Shown piece by piece: positions 1 to 11,767 of a DNA stretch of 64,000 nt (positions within the stretch are counted from its first letter, which is position 1; each line of letters opens with the position of its first letter). The position numbers were made by a program, and so were the translations under genes. A model generated the notes under the pieces. It ran no database searches. It was given only the letters and a program-made list of their open reading frames with translations, and was not told the origin of the DNA. The DNA is from Corylus avellana (taxonomy: Eukaryota; Streptophyta; Magnoliopsida; Fagales; Betulaceae), in the NCBI RefSeq assembly GCF_901000735.1, contig NC_081547.1, forward strand, positions 5,518,001 to 5,582,000. The letters are read 5' to 3'.

Positions 1-1589
1 AATACGAAGTCGATATAAATGCTTTGAACAAGTTGGTAGCTAAAATTAAAAAAAAAAAAAGTGTTCTTTAGTTAAATTTTAGCTAAATATTTGCTGAGCG
101 GGATATGAATGCTCACATTTTAGGTAACCAAAATAGCAAATTAATAATAATAAAACTATAGCTTTCAAGAATTGGTGAGCATTGTAACTCAACAATGCAT
201 AAGTTAAATTAATAATAATAATAATAAAAATCTCATTTTCTCTCTTATTTGATAATAGTGAAAGTAGAGAAAATATATATATATATATATTAAATGAAAT
301 AGTAAAAGTAGATAGTTAAAATGATCATGTAGGTACTTTGGAAAAGTTTGTAGTTAAAATAGAAAAGCGAAATGTGATATACCACATTTTTATCTTATAA
401 CTATCTCACAATGCTGATGTGACGATTCTAATCAACTCTTAAATTATTATTTTTTTAACAATGACTAATCCAAAGGTTGGTTGGGACTACCAAGTTAGTA
501 TTGTAGAATAAAAATATATTTATAACATTACTCAATAGAAAAATGAGTTACTTAGCTAAATTTTAGTTATACCTCTAAAAAAGTCCTTAGCAGAAAACAT
601 CCCCGCAAGCATATGGTGCAATTATGATTGGCTAAGTGCCATATCATGGCTCGAGGAAGAAGAGGATAAAGCTATTTTGGAATGGAAAATGACTTTTGAA
701 TCTTTCATAGCCGCTTGGCACTGAGTTGGAACCAGTTCGATCCACTATCTCCAGCTCATTATTATTATATCAGAAAAGAATAAATATAGTCCCGCCCATT
801 AATTTGCTACATGGCCAATGGCCGCAAAAAGGTTTTTCCTAGCCCTTTTGAGTGCATCACAAGAGGTCGATCGATCATGGCATTTCCTGGCAGCTTCAGA
901 GTCTTTGGGGTGGGGGGAGGGTCGTTAAATAACTTCTTTGAGTTTTTGTCTCTGTTATCCAATAGCTTTCCCTTTATTTATATTAAACCAATGATCATTT
1001 TGAGCATATTCCAAGAACCCCAAGAGCTTTCTCTGCATCCAAAACTTTATAATCTTTTTACTAAAGGCCTCCAATAATTGGATTAGACAATGCATTTCTA
1101 CTATTTTTTGCTCCCTACTCTCATCAATAGAAGTTGGTTTGGCTGCTTCAAGCCAAACATGGGTCCACGTTGGCCTCTAATCAGAAAAAAATTAAGAGGA
1201 CGAGGAATAATTTTATATTGCCCGTGGACAAGATATTGGGCATATTTATAAAGAATGGGTAACCATTTCCTATAGAACTAGTTTTATGAGATGAGTTAAG
1301 CTCACGAATTCCGCCAAAAGCAAATTTTTTTACTTTCTTTCAACAACATCCATATAGAATCCAAATTAGCATAAGTGGCCTGGTCATCTCTATTTATTTA
1401 TTATTATAATTTTTTTTTATACTCTTTATTGATTACTTTTATATTTGATAGAGCCACGTAAAAAGAACCAAACACTATCTAGGGTGATGGTTCAATGACC
1501 CAATTTTTTTTTTTTTCAAATTGATTAGTGTAAATTATCTTGGTTTCATTGATGCATTAATATCTAGGTAGAGTTGGATTAAATTATGG

Positions 1590-1593
<4 letters not shown>

Positions 1594-1629
<36 letters not shown>
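1594..1629. repeat. (AT)n microsatellite
   Basis: An uninterrupted AT dinucleotide run followed by an A-run. The run has the same length in the second copy (11727-11762), which is unusual for a hypervariable repeat and is part of the evidence that the two copies are near-identical. Confidence 0.9.
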
Positions 1630-1634
<5 letters not shown>

Positions 1635-2621
1635 AAAGAAAAGTCCAAAAAGAAAAATTACGGGTTTGAAAGGAAAAGGATCTTATCATAGACAGAAACA
1701 ATTACATCAATAAAATCGGTGGCTCTGCCATTTGGCTTCTTATAACAATATCCCTGTCCAACTCCTCGGACCCCATGTTGTGAAACATTTGCTGGGACAT
1801 TTGCAAAATAATTTCCCATTTGCAGGAAGGAATTCAGCAGACAGATTAGGTGTCCATGATGAAGGACGTACATTTGATGTCAACAGAGCACTGATATATA
1901 TATAGCCCAATGATTATATGAAATTATGAATCCAGCACATGTTTCACTCAACCAAAACGTTTTAAGGATAAGCCTCATTGTGAGAAGATCAGCCAATCTC
2001 AACATCAAACAGAAACACCATGTGATAAAGATGCTGATAAGGACAAAGGTTAGCTAAAGTTGATTGAGTTGTAGCCTCAGTGCTACAATGTTGTAATCTT
2101 TGTTAGGATATATTAAAATAGGAAACTATATATATATATATTTTACTCCTAAAAGTTTCACAACTTTTTTCACTTTTACCTTAAATGTAATCCATCCCTT
2201 AGCCATTTTCATCTTCTCTAATAGAAAATAACTTACATATGGCTGCATAAATCAAAGGATATATCCGTTACTAATTTCCTTATTTTATTCTCTGATGTAA
2301 TGTCGTAATCTTAGCATATCTCTTAAGATCTCTCTTGCAATCAATGCAAAGATAATGAAAAGTATACATTGATCTGAAATATAGTGATCATGGAACGACA
2401 ACCGCACACAATTTTTTGAAAAGAGTATTTATCTCAAAGACTTTTGATCAGTGCAAGATAATGAGAAGTATACATTTAAGTTGTGTGGGTTGGAGTAATT
2501 TTAGAAATTTTTCGAGTCTCTCCAAGAATGATATGACTATTAAAATTATCATTGGGCTTGTAATTGATCGATGTGACTATTAAAATCATCATTCGATCAA
2601 AATCTAATAATGATCAATTAC

Positions 2622-3558
2622 GAAAAATCCCAAAACCCTAGCAGAGCTTAAGGAAGTGCCGCATAGCTGAGGGGGAGGGGTTTCTCCCCCTCCCCCCCTC
2701 CTCTCTTTCCTTGATTTGTTCCCCACTCTCTTCCCCATTTTCCTTCCTCCCCTCTCTTCCTCGATCTGTGTTTCTTTTATTTTTTGTGTTTGTTTTTGGA
2801 TTTCACTTTCTTTTCCCTGTTGTTGTTCTTTGTTTGCTTGTTTATTTTTTCTTGCTAGGTGTTTGTTTGGGCACACTTTGTGGGTGCCGCTCATGGGGAT
2901 TCACTCAAACTTCCCTCCAATTTTTTTGAGTGCGCCGCCGATCTCCTCCACACCAGCTTTGCCGTTTACTGTCTTCTGCTGGTTCTTTTCACGTGTCCCC
3001 ACCGCGATGTGCTTCCAACGCCATCTACGCATCGGTTTTCGGCAAGCACACGATCGGCTTTTCTTCCGGCTACTGTCATCCGCCTAGTGTGCTCCTATTT
3101 TTAAATTTTTAGTTGTATTGCTTTAATTTTCCCTGTATTTTCTTGTTTTTCTTGCTGCATGTAATAAGGCCATGTCCTCTTTCCTGATCTCCTCGCTTGT
3201 TATTTTGGTCTAGACCCCTGGGGTTGTGGATGTGAACGATATCCTGGCTTTCGGGTTCAGGAGGATGTGTGTCGGCATGGGGTACTTTTGATCTCAGGGT
3301 TGAGGAATAAGAGCTACCTATGCATTAGTTTGTGTCTGCCTAACGCAGATCTGTTATTCCAACTAAAGATTAGTTATAGGTTAGTGGATGTTTGGCGTCT
3401 TTGATGCGTAATCTTTTAGTTACGACTTTGATCTTTTAGCTTCGGCTAAGATTTTTCAGAACGTTATGTTCTGTGATTATAAGAGTTTTAATGCTCTTGA
3501 TTCCTCTATTAATGAGATAAGAATGATTTTTCTTCAAAAAATAAAAAATAAAAAATAA
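2622..3558 (+). mobile_element. Non-coding retroposon with A-rich tail and 16-bp TSD
   Basis: A 937-bp insertion flanked by the 16-bp direct repeat aataatgatcaattac at 2606-2621 and 3559-3574. It begins with a G-rich then C/T-rich leader (about 2670-2760) and ends in an A-rich tail of TAAAAAA-type units. The TSD and tail show target-primed (non-LTR) insertion. No reverse transcriptase or other conserved protein is visible in any frame; the open frames in the pyrimidine-rich half look like low-complexity chance frames. The last ~420 bp are related to 6612-7140. The end, with an 'aatgaga..' motif just before the A-tail, resembles 3' ends of plant L1 elements. It is probably a non-autonomous LINE derivative, with a long SINE-like family as the alternative. 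Confidence 0.8.
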
Positions 3559-3960
3559 AATAATGATCAATTACAAGTCTAATGGTGATTTTAATAGCCA
3601 AATTATTCTTGGAGATACTCAAAAGGGACACAAGAGGAACTTGTAGCATTCCTCATATGGGTTGGCTTAGAAAAATAAAAATAAAAATTTGTGTGGGTTG
3701 AATTTAATTTTCAGCCTATATAAGGTCAACCAAGCTAATAAAAATGAATGAATTTAATAATTTAATTTATATTTTATCAACAAATGTCTGTCGCAGTTGG
3801 ATTTAAAAGAAAATGCCCCAAAAACAGTTTAAAAAAAAAAAAAAAAAAAGTTGGAGCAAACAAAACCATCCCTTAACCATTTGAGGGTCGCCGGCCACCT
3901 CCGTTTGGCCACCCTCAAGGCATTTGCTCTCTTTTTTTTTTTTTTTTTTTCCACGTGACT

Positions 3961-4014
3961 GCAACAGACGTTTCAAGCAAGAAGGCATCTCATCCGCAAC
4001 AGACATTTCAAGCT
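3961..4014. repeat. Short tandem duplication, two ~18-bp units
   Basis: The unit gcaacagacgtttcaagc recurs about 36 bp downstream with one change (gcaacagacatttcaagc). It lies between a long T-run and the MITE at 4081. The same structure is present in the second block about 10,133 bp further on. No function is suggested by the sequence. Confidence 0.6.
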
Positions 4015-4080
4015 ACATTGGAATTTGAATTTCCATATATTCGCATCTTCTTTTTCTTTTTTTCATAGTGGTAGTTTAAA

Positions 4081-4558
4081 GGGGAAACTTCACTTTGAAT
4101 TATTGAATTATTATCTATTTGATATGTTCTCTCAAAACTTTAGAACTTTTTAATTTGGACCCTGAACTTTTAATTGCAATTAACTTGAACTATTTCATCA
4201 ATTTTTTTCGTTAAAACCTTTAAAAAGACAAAATTACTGTTCAATTTTCTTGTTATTAAAAAAAAAAAAAAAAAATTTAAAAAAAAAAAAAAAAAAAAAG
4301 GTCACAAGGTGGCCCAATGTGGGTCACCTTGTGATTTTTTTTTTTAATAATAATTTTTTTAAAAAAATTTTAATTTGAAATTTTATAAAAAAGTCACGGG
4401 TATAAATGTTATTATCTAACTTTCAACGTTTAAAATTCAACAGAGGGATTTACAATGATAGAAATTGAAAGTTCAGGGATCCAAAATGAAAAATTTTAAA
4501 ATTTAGGAGAAACATATCAAAACATGTGGTAATTTAAAGATTCAAAGTGAAGTTTTCC
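4081..4558. mobile_element. Mutator-like MITE with long terminal inverted repeats
   Basis: A 478-bp fold-back element. The left end (ggggaaacttcactttgaat) and the reverse complement of the right end (ggaaaacttcactttgaatc) match, and the similarity continues inward past 100 bp. The centre holds a small palindrome (tcacaaggtg ... caccttgtga, about 4304-4334) between A/T runs. It is flanked by 9-bp direct repeats tagtttaaa / tactttaaa (one mismatch) at 4072-4080 and 4559-4567. A 9-bp TSD is the Mutator-superfamily signature. It has no coding capacity. A second copy lies at 14214-14691 within the duplicated block. Confidence 0.75.
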
Positions 4559-5291
4559 TACTTTAAACATGCATCTCCTCCCTCCTCTCTATGAAATGAA
4601 CACCTGCTCTGTTTGGTTTTTCCAATTTTTTTTTTTTTTTTTTTTTTTCTCTTTGATGCTCGCAAGTATTGTTGAGAACCGCGTTGTCGTTTTCACAGAC
4701 AAAGAAAAAAAGGAGGGGGTTTGTTGTCGTTTTCTCAAAAAGCCATTGACTCTGGTATAGTCCACTAATGCCCAAAATGAATAATACTTTTTTGGCCAAA
4801 AATTATTTTTTTCCAATATCCCCTTGAAGTAATTTTTATTTTCCGATCGAGAACACAATCTCTATAATTTTTATGAAAGCTCTGACGATTTTAATGAATA
4901 ATTCCTTTTGCTCCACAAAATGTTGGAAGTGGTTGCTGGTGCAGACTCCATAAAAGACGCGTATAATTTGGCATGGGAATTTCTGAGCTCCACAGAATAC
5001 GAGGTGGTTCCGTTCCGTGTGCGGACTCCGAAAGAGACATGATAATTTGCTATTTGAAAATATAATGGTTTGTATTTGTAATGTCACTTTCGATGAAAAT
5101 TTTCAATATATTGCGTTTGATCTTCTAAAGATTCTTGCCCAAATTCATAGGTAGCCCCGACAGTAACAGTGTAGACCTGCCAACCATTGGTTGTAAAGAC
5201 AATTATACTTCGTGTTACAAATAAAATATTGTATATACCTATATGCCGTCACATAGGTCCGACCATCATTTTTCAGTTGAAAATACGTGTT

Positions 5292-5511
5292 TGGCTTCCT
5301 CCTTTTTTTTTCTCGAAAAAAAAAAAAAAAAATACACATACCCCTCAAATTATTTGACACTTTACAATGTTTTTCAAATTTTAAAAATAAAAAATAAAAT
5401 AAAATTAGAAAACATATATATATATATATATATATATAAGTGACCCACCATGCCTAGCCATACAAAGACCCACAACTATCGTGATTTTTGTTCTAAAAAA
5501 GTAGTTTAATC
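5292..5511. other. Diverged flank after the left duplication copy
   Basis: After 5291 the left copy carries about 105 bp absent from the right copy (homopolymer-rich, 5292-5397). It then re-enters a sequence similar but clearly not identical to 15430-15560: an ATTAGAAAACATATAT motif, a gacccacc..catg motif and a tgatttttgt motif. The abrupt change from apparently perfect to obviously diverged sequence marks a breakpoint. The stretch runs into the gap at 5512. Confidence 0.7.
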
Positions 5512-5611
5512 NNNNNNNNNNNNNNNNNNNNNNNNNNNNNNNNNNNNNNNNNNNNNNNNNNNNNNNNNNNNNNNNNNNNNNNNNNNNNNNNNNNNNNNNN
5601 NNNNNNNNNNN
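5512..5611. other. Assembly gap (100 N)
   Basis: Exactly 100 N, the conventional placeholder for a gap of unknown size. Nothing can be said about content. It sits directly beside the end of the left duplication copy. Confidence 1.
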
Positions 5612-5983
5612 CTCCTCATAATTCTTACTAGCCCAATAAATGTTACAGTTATTCCAAATATTAAATCAAATACTTTATGAGAATGGGTAGCAAATTAATA
5701 TATATGTTCTCCTCACTCAACTTACAAAAAACACATTAATTTCATCTCCTTATGGAAGACAATATATAATAGCAACCAATCTGTCTGGAGAATACAACAT
5801 CCTTCTAATTGCAAGCCAAAAAATAAAATAAAAAAGTGCCGAAAAATGATTTAATAATGCAACACTAGCTGGCTTGTGCAAGAACAGCAGCATCATGGAA
5901 CACGTTCAAACTTTGGGAGTGGATAGGTTTTGTGTCTGTATTCACTAGATATGTAGAATGAAAGGAATGTGTTCTCCATACGC

Positions 5984-6464
5984 TCAGGGGCAGATACTTA
6001 ATTGCATGAGAGGTAAGGCTGTATCAACATTCGCGTGGACTCCATCTGCATGCATGTCCAATATATAGGAGAGGGATTTATTAAATAACATAATATATCA
6101 GCAAATGGATTTAAATTTAACAATACGAATTAAGTAGTGCATAATTAATCATCAACAAAAGAATTAAAAAGCACCTTGGTCAGAACCAAAAATCCAAGCA
6201 ACAGTAGCAGCCCAGGTCAGCACAACTGCATTTGCAAACAAGAATATATATATAATACGAATATATATATATATATTGGGGGCCGAGGAGAGAGAGAGAA
6301 TTACCATCCCTTCCAGAAGTCATCTCCCCTAGTCTTAATTTCCTCAGGGGAAGGACGAAGAGGAGGAGGAGGAGGAGGAGGATTTTGAGGGTAAGCTTCA
6401 ATATCTTTAATGGAAATGACAGCCAGTACTGGTGGAGCCGTGTAAGGTGGCACTGCAGCGGCAC
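5984..6464 (-). CDS. 3' exons of an unidentified small membrane protein gene (partial)
   Basis: On the minus strand three exon-like segments line up with splice sites. Segment A, 6305-6464, follows a gctcag acceptor and reads a proline-rich stretch ending EEIKTRGDDFWKGW. Segment B, 6175-6225, follows gcag and reads VLTWAATVAWIFGSDQ, a likely membrane helix. Segment C, 5984-6045, follows atgcag and reads DGVHANVDTALPLMQLSICP then TGA. The B-to-C junction is in phase. The A-to-B junction is off by one base in the protein-like frame, so either my donor is wrong or the gene is broken. The 5' part would lie beyond 6464, where a 20-N gap and a retroposon intrude. I do not recognise the family; a small organellar membrane protein would fit the helix. 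Function is not assigned. Confidence 0.42.
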
Positions 6465-6591
6465 CTGAGCGACATGCTAATTAATGCAAAATCAAAATAA
6501 CAATAATAATTATTATTATAATTACAATGAACGCAAAAAGAGTCAACGAAACAACCGTAAGCATCATTTGCATGCTAATTGATGATAACGA

Positions 6592-6611
6592 NNNNNNNNN
6601 NNNNNNNNNNN
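6592..6611. other. Assembly gap (20 N)
   Basis: Twenty N. It removes the 5' end of the retroposon at 6612 and possibly upstream exons of the minus-strand gene at 5984-6464. Confidence 1.
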
Positions 6612-7156
6612 TGAGTGTTTTTCGCATTTATTTTTCTGTTTTGTTGTTTTTCTGTTTTGTATTTCCTTTGAGTTCCCCTGTACTTGGTTTTATTTGCTGT
6701 AATTTCTTTTCCTGCATTAGTTTTATTGTTCACTTTATTTTCCTGTATGGTTTTATTTATGTTTGTAATAAGGCTTTCTCCTCCTGCTTTGTTGCGCCCG
6801 GTTGCTGCTCGATATTATTGATCCAAACCTTTGGGTTGTGGATGTGAAATTTATCCTGGCTTTCGAGTCGAGAAGGATGAGTATCGGCTTGTGGGTTTTG
6901 CTCTCAAGGCCAAGGAATAAGTGCTACCTATGCATTAGATGGTGTATGTTTGATGCAGATCTGAGTTTTCAACCTGATATTTAGTCATAAGTTAGCGGAT
7001 GCTGTGTTTTGGTTGATTTGGTCTGTTGTTGATGACTATATCTTTGGATTCGGCTACGGTTTATTTTAGAGTTTTTTGCTCTATTTGTAAGAGCTTTAGG
7101 CTCGTAACTTTTATCAATGAATGAGTATGATATGTTTAAAAAAAGAAAGAAAAAAT
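6612..7156 (+). mobile_element. Diverged relative of the 2622-3558 retroposon (5' end lost in gap)
   Basis: Shares with 3120-3540 a series of blocks in the same order: gtaataaggc, gggttgtggatgtgaa, atcctggctttcg, gaataag.gctacctatgcatta, cgcagatctg-like, ttcggcta, gagctttaggctc-like, then an A-rich tail at about 7137-7156. Divergence is substantial, so this is an older or separate insertion of the same family. The open frame at its start is interrupted by the gap and is not credible as a protein gene. Confidence 0.75.
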
Positions 7157-8649
7157 CTACTTGGAAGGAAAAGAAGACGTACACATGACAAACGACAGTC
7201 TACGAGCAAACTTTCTGAAGAACAATTATGAAGTAGAAAAAGGAGGAGCAATTTATGACAAAGTAAATGAAATAGTACTATAGCCCACTGCCCACGTCCC
7301 AGACATTACTATACCCTTATATTCTACGACATAGGCAGTTAGGTAAAATGTTATTGACCTCAACCACACTGATCGCAGCCGAAATTTTTTTCAAAGTGGT
7401 GGGACATATTTTAAGGTGATAGTTTGACTTTTTAAATGAAAATTCTCAATTCTATTAAATGATGTTACGATGGACATGGGTTAAGCTATGCTCTGGTCAA
7501 ATTTGAAAGAGTACTTTCTTACCATTTATGTTTCTATACGATTCTTATCTATTTTATTCAATTGAACTTAAAATTGTGAATATCGAGAGAGAAAAAAAAA
7601 AAAAAAAAAAAGAGTTGAGATTATGTTTAGATTGTTTGAAGAATATAATATATAACAACAATAAATCAAATTAAAATATATCTATATATAAAATGGGGTG
7701 ATTTTGAATCACCATAGGGGTGGCCAAGCCACCCCCAAGGTGTCTGGGGTGGCGCGCTGGTTTGGGGGATAGATCGGCCACCCCGAGACTCTTAGGAGTG
7801 GTCCGGTTACCATTCCTAATTTTGTTGATTTTTTTTTTTTTAATTTTTTAATTTTTATTTTCTTGATTTTAAAATTTTTTTATTAGTTGGGTTAAAATTT
7901 TTTGAGTAAAATTGAAATATTTTGAGTTGAGTTGTGTTAGTACTATCAAATCAACCTGAAAAAAGAGAAACAAAATTGAGATAAGTCGGGAAGAATGGGC
8001 TTCCCAAACAAGCCCCTCTCTCGCATACCTTTCCTATACTTGTCTAAAAAAACTCAAACCACATTTTGTTTGAGCTTCCACGTGATGCTTGGAGTTGTAT
8101 GTTCGAGCTTCAATTACTCTAAAAGTGGCTTCGCTTAGTGCTTGAAACAGCTTTTTTTTTTCTCTTCTTTTAGTACAAAGTAGCTTGCAAACCAAACACC
8201 ATTAGCCAGGACGTGCCAAACAGATTTGGGGCCTCCGCACGAAGCGATAAGCCATTTTGGTCGGTTATGAAACATGTCCCAAAAGCGTAAGGTGCGCAGC
8301 GCGGCGGCAAATGCCAACGTTTCTCACGTGAGATTGGTCTGGAGTGGTCCTGCATATCTATTAATTAATCCACGTGAAGTAAGCTGTAGAAGTAAAGTTT
8401 GCCTTTCGCACGACAATTTTTTCGGCTGGAGAAAGCACTATTTATGTTCACATGGAGTGTTGTGTAGGTGTGACACTGTGACCCTTTAAAGTTGGGGAAG
8501 CTAATAATAATATAATAAAGGCATGCTAGAGTATCGACCTAATTATTTTAATCCTTGATTATGTGTTTGACCTTGAATGAAAAAAAATATTGTTCTTCCA
8601 TTAGGCATGGAAATTGTTTGTGAGTGCGAGACTTAGTTAATTATGTTTT
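7157..8649. other. Intergenic, with small GC-rich hairpins
   Basis: No credible gene. About 7694-7810 is a GC-rich island in AT-rich sequence with consecutive small palindromes (ggtgatt..aatcacc and ggggtgg..ccacccc). It resembles the centre of a fold-back element, but I could not find matching outer ends. 8320-8380 contains two CACGTG-type motifs (tctcacgtgaga and tccacgtgaa) without a following gene. Confidence 0.5.
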
Positions 8650-9137
8650 GGAGTTAAATTCACTTTATCCCCTTAAGTTTTAGAGATTTTTTAATTTAAA
8701 TCTCAATGTTTAAAAATTTCAATGTACTCTTTAATGTTTCAAAAAATTTTAATTCATACCCTTCCTTACTAATTTTCGTCTAATTGGACGGAAATCATCC
8801 AACATGCATCTCACATAAAATTTTGATGCCCTTCATTCCAATTTTGTCATCATTAAAACCTATGAAATTATGTAATTACTTTCAATTTCATAGATTTTAA
8901 TGAGGGTAATTACGTAATTTCATAAGTTTTAATGAAGGCAAAATTGAAATAGTTGGCATCAAAATCTCACGTGAGACGCACGTGGGATGATTTCCATCTA
9001 ATTAAATGAAAATTAGTAACAAAGAGTTTGAATTGAAAATTTTTGAAACATTAGAGGGGTACATTGTCAATTTTTAAACATTGGGATTTGAATTGAAAAA
9101 CTTCTGAAACTTCAGGAGGGTAAAGTGAATTTTTTCC
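8650..9137. mobile_element. Fold-back MITE with ~230-bp inverted repeats
   Basis: A 488-bp palindromic element. The left arm starts near ttaaattcactttatcccc and the right arm is its imperfect reverse complement ending gggtaaagtgaatttttt. The arms pair nearly to the middle, around 8870-8900 (aatttcatagattttaatga on one side). It begins GG, ends CC and is flanked by the direct repeat tatgtttt at 8642-8649 and 9138-9145. The long arms and end sequence resemble the Mutator-like MITEs at 4081 and 16857, but an 8-bp TSD would also suit hAT. Non-coding. Confidence 0.75.
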
Positions 9138-9145
9138 TATGTTTT

Positions 9146-10133
9146 AATATTTCACACGAGTGTTTATAGCAAGAGTTCATTTTCACAATAACTATTTCCT
9201 TTAATTTCCCTCCCCTTATAATTGGGGTCATAAGGTTAAAAGGCTTAATCACGGGAAACTCAATCGGTCACAACCTTTTTCCTCTTTTTTTTCACATTTC
9301 GTGAAATATAATTTTGACCCGTAATCTAATTTTCTTTTTCTTTTTTTGTACATGTTATAAGTAGCCGGCCACTGCATCGCCACCTATCCATCACTTTTTT
9401 TTTTCTTTTTTTTTTTTCGTACGATATGAGGTGGCATTTTATGACTTCTAGCCTTGTTAATGACGTGACAATCAACTTATAAATATGATGTAGCATAGCG
9501 GGACGAAGGAACTAATTTGACATAGGATTAAACCTTAAAAATTGATGAATGGTAGTTGATATCATTTAATTTCGACCCAAGTGGCCAAGTTGCTTATGAC
9601 AAGATCGATCATGAAGAACCTCTCAATCACTTACTACATCGTCAGGTACCGGAAATTAGGTCAAATATCACACTCACTACTGTATATTGTAATTATCCAT
9701 GTCACTTCTACATTAAATCTCAATACAACGACAATTTTTTCTCTTCCCATTGAAAGATGACACTGCAATAGAAATTTACACTTGCTTCAGCCTCATATTT
9801 TCTATTTTTGCGAAGATGAGTGCTTAACCATTCTTGTGATTGGTATTTGGGTAAAAGAACAGTCCCTAATAAATTTATCGATGACGTCTAATGACTAAAT
9901 TAACTTAGATCTTCCTCCCCTGTCCTTTTCTATTATTCAATTAAAAAAAAAATTACTTAGATCTTGAGCAGTTGCATTTAGCTAGTTCTATAGCAAAAAA
10001 ATTCTCAAAAAAACTCGACGATTATTCAAAATAGTTAAGGTAAGTGTTCGTAAGTGTTATTTTGGTTTTATCTCTTCTTTGGGAGTAGTGAAAGTGGATA
10101 AAATAAAACTAATATTTTAAATTGAATAGTTAA
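9146..10133. other. Intergenic, no gene seen
   Basis: AT-rich sequence with T-runs (about 9395-9418). Short open frames show no recognisable protein. It runs without a gap into the right copy of the duplication. Confidence 0.6.
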
Positions 10134-11722
10134 AATACGAAGTCGATATAAATGCTTTGAACAAGTTGGTAGCTAAAATTAAAAAAAAAAAAAGTGTTCT
10201 TTAGTTAAATTTTAGCTAAATATTTGCTGAGCGGGATATGAATGCTCACATTTTAGGTAACCAAAATAGCAAATTAATAATAATAAAACTATAGCTTTCA
10301 AGAATTGGTGAGCATTGTAACTCAACAATGCATAAGTTAAATTAATAATAATAATAATAAAAATCTCATTTTCTCTCTTATTTGATAATAGTGAAAGTAG
10401 AGAAAATATATATATATATATATTAAATGAAATAGTAAAAGTAGATAGTTAAAATGATCATGTAGGTACTTTGGAAAAGTTTGTAGTTAAAATAGAAAAG
10501 CGAAATGTGATATACCACATTTTTATCTTATAACTATCTCACAATGCTGATGTGACGATTCTAATCAACTCTTAAATTATTATTTTTTTAACAATGACTA
10601 ATCCAAAGGTTGGTTGGGACTACCAAGTTAGTATTGTAGAATAAAAATATATTTATAACATTACTCAATAGAAAAATGAGTTACTTAGCTAAATTTTAGT
10701 TATACCTCTAAAAAAGTCCTTAGCAGAAAACATCCCCGCAAGCATATGGTGCAATTATGATTGGCTAAGTGCCATATCATGGCTCGAGGAAGAAGAGGAT
10801 AAAGCTATTTTGGAATGGAAAATGACTTTTGAATCTTTCATAGCCGCTTGGCACTGAGTTGGAACCAGTTCGATCCACTATCTCCAGCTCATTATTATTA
10901 TATCAGAAAAGAATAAATATAGTCCCGCCCATTAATTTGCTACATGGCCAATGGCCGCAAAAAGGTTTTTCCTAGCCCTTTTGAGTGCATCACAAGAGGT
11001 CGATCGATCATGGCATTTCCTGGCAGCTTCAGAGTCTTTGGGGTGGGGGGAGGGTCGTTAAATAACTTCTTTGAGTTTTTGTCTCTGTTATCCAATAGCT
11101 TTCCCTTTATTTATATTAAACCAATGATCATTTTGAGCATATTCCAAGAACCCCAAGAGCTTTCTCTGCATCCAAAACTTTATAATCTTTTTACTAAAGG
11201 CCTCCAATAATTGGATTAGACAATGCATTTCTACTATTTTTTGCTCCCTACTCTCATCAATAGAAGTTGGTTTGGCTGCTTCAAGCCAAACATGGGTCCA
11301 CGTTGGCCTCTAATCAGAAAAAAATTAAGAGGACGAGGAATAATTTTATATTGCCCGTGGACAAGATATTGGGCATATTTATAAAGAATGGGTAACCATT
11401 TCCTATAGAACTAGTTTTATGAGATGAGTTAAGCTCACGAATTCCGCCAAAAGCAAATTTTTTTACTTTCTTTCAACAACATCCATATAGAATCCAAATT
11501 AGCATAAGTGGCCTGGTCATCTCTATTTATTTATTATTATAATTTTTTTTTATACTCTTTATTGATTACTTTTATATTTGATAGAGCCACGTAAAAAGAA
11601 CCAAACACTATCTAGGGTGATGGTTCAATGACCCAATTTTTTTTTTTTTCAAATTGATTAGTGTAAATTATCTTGGTTTCATTGATGCATTAATATCTAG
11701 GTAGAGTTGGATTAAATTATGG

Positions 11723-11767
<45 letters not shown>

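Larger units (their letters stand above)
1..5291. repeat. Left copy of a ~5.3-kb direct duplication
   Basis: This block reappears at 10134-15424 with a constant offset of 10,133 bp. The offset stays the same across long A/T homopolymers and AT dinucleotide runs, so I detect no length difference anywhere. The left end is cut by the window edge, so the true unit may be longer. The block has no recognisable protein gene. It holds AT-rich sequence, a retroposon (2622-3558), a MITE (4081-4558) and poly(A/T) runs. Identity stops abruptly at 5291, about 220 bp before a 100-N gap. It could be a very recent tandem duplication or a false duplication from assembly. Confidence 0.95.

Noticed and set aside
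811..1077. 88-codon frame, duplicated at 10944-11210
   Set aside because: No recognisable motif, codon pattern or splice context. It is counted twice only because the block is duplicated.
1658..1873. 71-codon minus-strand frame; another frame over the same stretch reads a Cys-rich peptide (CKCPSKC)
   Set aside because: Intriguing composition, but I could not find splice sites or flanking exons, and no family is recognised.
2716..3087. 123-codon frame rich in Phe, Leu and Ser
   Set aside because: Lies in the pyrimidine-rich half of a retroposon; the composition follows base bias and no domain is present.
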